From Erythroxylum novogranatense (taxonomy: Eukaryota > Streptophyta > Magnoliopsida > Malpighiales > Erythroxylaceae): 64,000 nucleotides of DNA. The notes beneath the pieces are model-generated. The model worked only from the letters and a program-made list of their open reading frames with translations, had not been told where the DNA came from and did not search any database. Below are positions 59,160 to 64,000 of the stretch, in pieces. Positions within the stretch are counted from its first letter, which is position 1, and each line of letters begins with the position of its first letter. The DNA is taken from assembly GCA_029891385.1 (NCBI GenBank), contig CM057231.1, forward strand, positions 68,154,990 to 68,218,989, written 5' to 3'. The translations under genes were made by a program, and so were the position numbers.

Positions 59160-60459
59160 CTGGAGATGAGGATGAAAGGGGGGGAGGGTGAGCTCAGAAG
59201 CTCGTGGATAACATGTTTATTAAACAAATGATAAGCAAAATATTTTCAAACCTTGCTTTTTGTTGCTAAAAAACATCGAAGATTTATTTTCCAAAAACTT
59301 TTTAATTTTCAAAATCTTTCATAAACATTTACTAACTGCTTTCAAACCATCATCGTTGGAAAATCCCAAATTTCTCATTTGTCGTAATTTCAAGCCATTT
59401 AAGAACATGAAATGCATCACGTATAAATGCAACACATTCCAAACAAAGCAAAAATACTTAACACATCAATCGGTTTGGGTCGGTCCATAAAGCAGACGTC
59501 TTGCACATTCCAAAGAAAGCGGTCATGCAAAAAAGTGAAACATACGTAGAGTCCGAAACGGAGCTCCTATGCCACTTGCGGGCAGCCGGGAGAAGGCTTT
59601 AAAAATGAGACCAGTGCACTGACTCCACATGAAGGACCTAACCAAACCCATGTAACACGTATTCATCTTTGAAGCTCATATTGCCCGAAGGCACATTTTC
59701 AAAGATTGAACTTTTCATGTCATCTAATATTCAATGCAATACTTATCAATCACAATATCACCCAAATAAATGCACACTTTTCAATCTTTCAAGAACATGC
59801 AAACACCATATCACACTCATTCACATACTCAACTTATTAATCAATAAAACACAATGAACTCAATGAATATGTCATCTTTATCAATTTAACTTATAAAGAA
59901 AATTCATTTAATCGACAATTCAAAGTCATTTGTGGAGAATCATCCGAACCATTGCGGAAATTTTCGTAAATCATTTTGAAACCATGACTTTCACATTTTA
60001 TAACCCTTTTTAAAATGCAATTGTTTCAATCATTTGTAAAACAATATCTTATAAAACCAACAAATAGAATTAGCTCATAATTTGAAAAATAAACATATCA
60101 CCCACCTTTTATCCATGCCATATGCTTATTCCAATCCTCAATTGCCCAAAGCTTCCTCTTGATCTTTACTTCACTCTTTCTTCCCATATAAGTCACCTAA
60201 ACCATAATCATCCAAAACCCATATCATACTCATCATATTTCACAAACCCATTTAGATTCCAACCTCTCTACATCATAATCTTCCAAAATCTCTACTCATA
60301 TACTTTAGCATAAATTCCAAATAGTTTCTCATCCATGATTTAACATAACCCAAAAGCATAATCATTCAAATTAACCTCATATATAACAAACCCATAACCA
60401 TCTTAGGATAAAACAACCCAAAACTCAAGAAAAACTCAAACATTAAAATCATCTCTTAC
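59160..60459 (-). other. Intron-like segment in the solo LTR
   Basis: On the minus strand AAAG|GTAAGAG at 60459 and a long pyrimidine run ending ctcatctcCAG|GT at 59160. It is the equivalent of the segments in GYP1 and GYP2 but about 1.3 kb. Splicing is inferred only. Confidence 0.33.
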
Positions 60460-61722
60460 CTTTCTCTCTTCCCATTTTCGAAATTCCTCTTAGCTTGGAG
60501 TAAATCTCTTCTCCTTCCCTCTTTTCCCTCAAGAATCCATGGAGAAAGAAGCTTGGAGAGTCAAAAACTTACCTCTTCTTCGCCCTTCTTCTTCTCTCCC
60601 ACGATTTCCCCCTCTTCTCTCTTCCTCCTTCTTCTTTCTTCTTTCTTCTTCTGGAAATTTCGTGAGCCTTCTCCAAAAAAAATACTCTCCCCTCCTCTTT
60701 TATAGGTCAAGTCATTTAATTGGAGTAAAAAGACCCTATTGCCCCTTTCTTATAAGCTTTAAACTCAAAACTTTAAGTTAACTTCCTAATTTGCCCCTGA
60801 ACTTTCTTTTCATGCAAGCTTACTTTGGGACATTAATTTCATCATCAAAATGAAGGAATTAGTAAAAACTTCCTTCTAGAGAATTGTTCCTATATGTCTT
60901 AACTTCATAATGTCTTAAGAATCATCCAATTCGGAGAACTATATCAAAATTTATAGCCCAAACATGTCGGACATATCATTCTACTAACACATTTTCTAGA
61001 ATTCACTTCCTTCCACAAATAAACATTCTCAAAGGCTAAAATAAATTTTCATTTCTTCATAAAAATTGTAGCCCCATGTCTTAAATTTATTACGCCTCAA
61101 ACATCGCTTCCATCGGATCTCTACAGATCCCAAAATTCATGAAGTACTGAACTATATTCAGAAACTTTCCTGCCTCACTTTGATTCACGAAATCTTGCTC
61201 AATTAAATTTCTAAAATTTATAATTTTCACATAATCATGAACTTCATTGTCTTAGGAATCCAATGCTTCGAGAACTAAGTCATTCGGATGTCGGACGGAA
61301 AAGATATAAGCAAATGATGTGATAGGGTCGGATGAGGACGGAAAAATAGCCAGCTCATAATGAAACCAAACATTATGATTATCATATGATTCAATCAAAC
61401 TTTTTCAATTTGACTCCAATTGATGCAAAATTTCATGGAGAGAAGGACACATGTGTTAGGAATTCTATGTTTAAAAAATCGCTTCAATCCGAGGTCGGAT
61501 GAGTGAGTTATGATCAAAACAACTCAACATGTTCAAAACAGAAATCAATTTGAAACTCTTTTGGCGCAAATTCCATAACTTTCTCCACAGATATTCAAAT
61601 TCCTTAGTTCTAGTGCCATTTGAAAGATAACATCAATATCTACAACTCGTATTAGAGGTCTCGAAGCGATATTCGGCCTCAAAACTAGTCAAAATCATAA
61701 ATTCCCCAAGGTGACCCGTATC

Positions 61723-61903
61723 TGTCCGTTAAACGGACAGGCATGTCCGTTTAACGGACACGTACGGCCAAAATGATACCAAACCATCCGAGAAAGTCCG
61801 TTAAACGGACACCCATGTCCGCCTAACAGACATACACATAGCAAGGGGTCCTTTTGACCTGTAGCTGTCCGTTAAACGGACTCCCATGTCCGTTTAACGG
61901 ACA
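61723..61903. repeat. Three pairs of a 17-bp palindrome in the solo LTR
   Basis: TGTCCGTTAAACGGACA (61723-61739) is paired with TGTCCGTTTAACGGACA (61744-61760), four bases apart. The pair recurs at 61796-61832, where the second member has decayed to TGTCCGCCTAACAGACA, and at 61866-61903. Each word is a 7-8 bp inverted repeat around one base, and the two members of a pair are reverse complements. Confidence 0.93.
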
Positions 61904-62611
61904 TGCTAATTTTCACAACTTCTTCAACCTTCTTCCAATGTTTCTCACATCCAAACTAACATCATATACACTTATAATCTTCACATATTTACTCATTTAT
62001 AGGCCTAAACACTTCATAACAATTCAAGCAACAAATTCAATTCATGAAATTCTCAAATCTCAACTAAATTGGTTCATCAAAACCTCAAATTTCAAACATG
62101 TCATCAAGCTGTCACTAACATAAATCTTATATAACATCATAACTTGCATCAACTATATCTCTTAACTCCGATATCGAAATCTTTCATACTTAGTCTCGTT
62201 GGAAAGATAAAAGATCAAGCTACAACTTCAAAGAAGGCAACTTTGGCCAATTCTATTTCAATTGTTCCCTAATTCCCTTGAATCAGCATATATGTTTAAC
62301 ATTCATCCTAACTTCACTTTCTTAAATTGCACATCATTTATAACAATGCAACTATGATTTGGAATTTACCCAAATCTCAACCTCAATTCATATGATTTCT
62401 TACATTCAATAGTATCTTGTCATTCATAATCTCTTTTTTTTTTGCATAAGATCTCACATATATAACCATAATTCATACTTAAGATTTCCCAACTCATATC
62501 TTTACATAACTCACATTTCCTCATCTATAACACAAATCACATATAAAACACTCATTTGATTTCTTTTATTATTTCTAAATTTTGCTTCAATGTTCGGGGT
62601 CCAACATATTG

Positions 62612-64000
62612 TTAGCAAGATTATATGACATAGGTTAATTAAATTAAAGTGTTAAGATAGTAAGATTGCATGAAGGGCATTTTTGGAAGATCACTTAAGG
62701 TTAAAAGAACCTAAGCTTATAAGGAAGGATAAAATATACTTTTTGGGCTCAATAAGCATAAAAAAGAGAAGATGAAAGGTGGGCTTGCATGTGAAGAAGC
62801 CAAAAAATGAAAAATAGAAGAGAGAAGAGGGAGAGAGTGTTGTTGGAGAGAAAAGAAAAGAGAGAAAGAAAGCTAAGCTAGGTTTTGATTTTTCTTACTA
62901 TTAAAGAGTGATTTTGAAGTTGTTCAAGAAGAGAAAAAGGAAGAGGAGGATTATAGATTCCATTAGAGCCAACAATCTCACTATTTGGTGAAGATTCAAG
63001 GTAAGTTTGATTTTAATTTTTTGAATTTTCGAAAGGGTTTTGGTTCATAAAGCTTAAGAAATGTATGAGTTTAAGAACTCTAGGATCAATTTTAGTGAAT
63101 ATGTCTTACGAGTTCTCCAATTCCCTATTAAATGGAATTTTGTCTTTGATAAAGGGGAATCAAAGGAGACAAGAGGAGCAAGAGTAGAGGCATTTTTTAG
63201 CAAAGTTTTAAGCAAGGAAATCAAGGTGGGTTTCATGTTTATAATTGAGTAATGAGCCATTAATGTTTTTCCAAATCAAGAAAATAAAATGATTTCAATT
63301 ACTTCATAAATGTTGCTTTTATTGCTTTTGAATGATTTGTGAAATTGCTACATATCTGTATGAATTTTGATGGTGAATTGTGATATAAAAATGATTTTGA
63401 AAAGACTTATGTTTATGAAATTAAGTTTCAAAAATATGTTATTTTGGACAATATGTTTACAAGATGTGAAATGCATGATTATGTAGGTTTATGGTGGTCC
63501 CCTAAGTTAATTCAAGTGCACTTTGACAAAAGGTTTCTCTCGCCTGTTCTCTAGTGGCATGGAACTCCTTCATGGACTCCCCTAAGTTCATGGCTACACA
63601 GGACCATTATTGTGAAAATGTGTAGTACGCTTTGTTTTTGGGTCCATCCAAGCCATTCTGATGTGCTTATATGCTCATGATATGTTAATAAGATTGATGC
63701 ATACGTGATTTGATTTATTTGTGAATTTGGTTGAAAATTTAAGAACCATGTATTTTATGATTCAATGAGAATTTTCTATGACAATGAACATTTTAAATGG
63801 TTTTGCTTGTTATTCATTATAAACTTGTTACCTACGATCTTTTAAACTCACCCCCTTTTAGTTCCATCTTTAGGTAAAGAAAATGAGATCAAGGAACCAA
63901 GAGTCGAGGCATCATTCTATTTTTGCAATGTTTATGTATATTAAGTTAGATTTTGTAAAAGTAAGACTTTAGATGCATTTCGAGAATCATTAGGTTTGGT
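62612..64000 (+). repeat. GYP2 3' LTR, continuation to the window edge
   Basis: It resumes with ttagcaagattatatgacat, matching 16925 onward, and follows the 5' LTR copy to the equivalent of about 18310. GTAAGT is at 63001 and TAG|GT at 63871-63875. The LTR end, including the region equivalent to the palindrome cluster at 19071, is outside the window. Confidence 0.88.

Larger units (their letters stand above)
57978..62606 (-). repeat. Solo LTR (4.6 kb), GYP1-related, inserted in the GYP2 3' LTR
   Basis: Read on the minus strand it starts TGTTGGACCCC (62606) and ends GGATCCAACA (57978), the same ends as the GYP1 LTR. It is flanked by tattg on both sides and has no interior, so it is what remains after recombination between two LTRs. 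The purine-rich stretch (about 60480-60680), GTAAG (60459), conserved block (about 59460-59650) and pyrimidine tract plus CAG (59160-59190) appear in the expected order on the minus strand. Apart from a short frame at 60539-60781, which I regard as chance, there is no coding sequence. Confidence 0.92.
16834..64000 (+). mobile_element. GYP2: old Ty3/gypsy element interrupted by nested insertions, runs off the window
   Basis: Its own parts are: 5' LTR 16834-19781 plus 54458-54548; primer site 54553-54565; decayed interior 54549-57878; polypurine tract near 57865-57878; 3' LTR 57879-57977 plus 62612 to beyond 64000. The two LTR copies align well by eye (for example 16860-18320 against 57900-57970 and 62612-64000). 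Everything else between 19782 and 62606 was inserted later. The interior of about 3.3 kb is short for a chromovirus, so gag and part of pol are deleted or unreadable. Confidence 0.88.

Noticed and set aside
60539..60781. 80-codon frame starting near a purine-rich stretch
   Set aside because: It is antisense to the solo LTR, low in complexity (Ser/Leu/Phe runs) and not conserved in related LTRs.

Overview
The window is plant nuclear DNA, probably from a eudicot. The reasons are long stretches of nested LTR retrotransposons with tRNA-iMet or tRNA-Asp primer sites, an L1-type LINE remnant, AT-rich spacers, and one intron-containing gene of a family conserved in land plants. I cannot name the species. 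No rRNA, tRNA or CRISPR was seen.

Layout. (1) 1-8235: the 3' part of a decayed Ty3/gypsy chromovirus (called GYP1 here), with a 3.5 kb 3' LTR; its 5' end lies outside the window. (2) 8574-12148, minus strand: the only intact host gene, five exons coding a 584-residue ankyrin + double BTB/POZ protein (ABTB1/BPOZ-like). (3) 12149-14039: AT-rich intergenic DNA. (4) 14040-16585: a minus-strand LINE remnant. (5) 16834 to beyond 64000: one old Ty3/gypsy element (GYP2), opened up by later insertions.

The GYP2 region is a set of nested insertions that can be taken apart exactly, because each insert has recognisable ends and a matching 5-bp target duplication. GYP2's 5' LTR (16834-19781 and 54458-54548) is split by copia element COPA (minus strand, 19782-54452, duplication aatga). 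COPA's second ORF is split by a related copia element COPB in the opposite direction (21948-47615, gtttc). COPB's second ORF is split twice: by copia element COPC (minus, 27136-36740, gtatg) and by GAGD (minus, 36943-44445, caagg), which has gag and protease but no reverse transcriptase or integrase. GYP2's 3' LTR (57879-57977, resuming at 62612) is split by a 4.6 kb solo LTR (57978-62606, tattg) related to the GYP1 LTR.

None of the retroelement copies looks able to move by itself: all coding regions carry stops, frameshifts or deletions. COPA and COPB have LTR pairs that are still very similar by eye, and COPC and GAGD appear young, so the inner insertions are recent compared with GYP2.

The main unusual signals are: clusters of short palindromes, mostly CpG-centred and different in each family, in LTRs or leaders; a conserved splice-donor/acceptor pair with a conserved block inside it in gypsy LTRs; a conserved extra ORF after pol in COPA/COPB; the gag-protease-only element GAGD; and repeated CAG/CTG-to-CG one-base losses that separate LTR twins.
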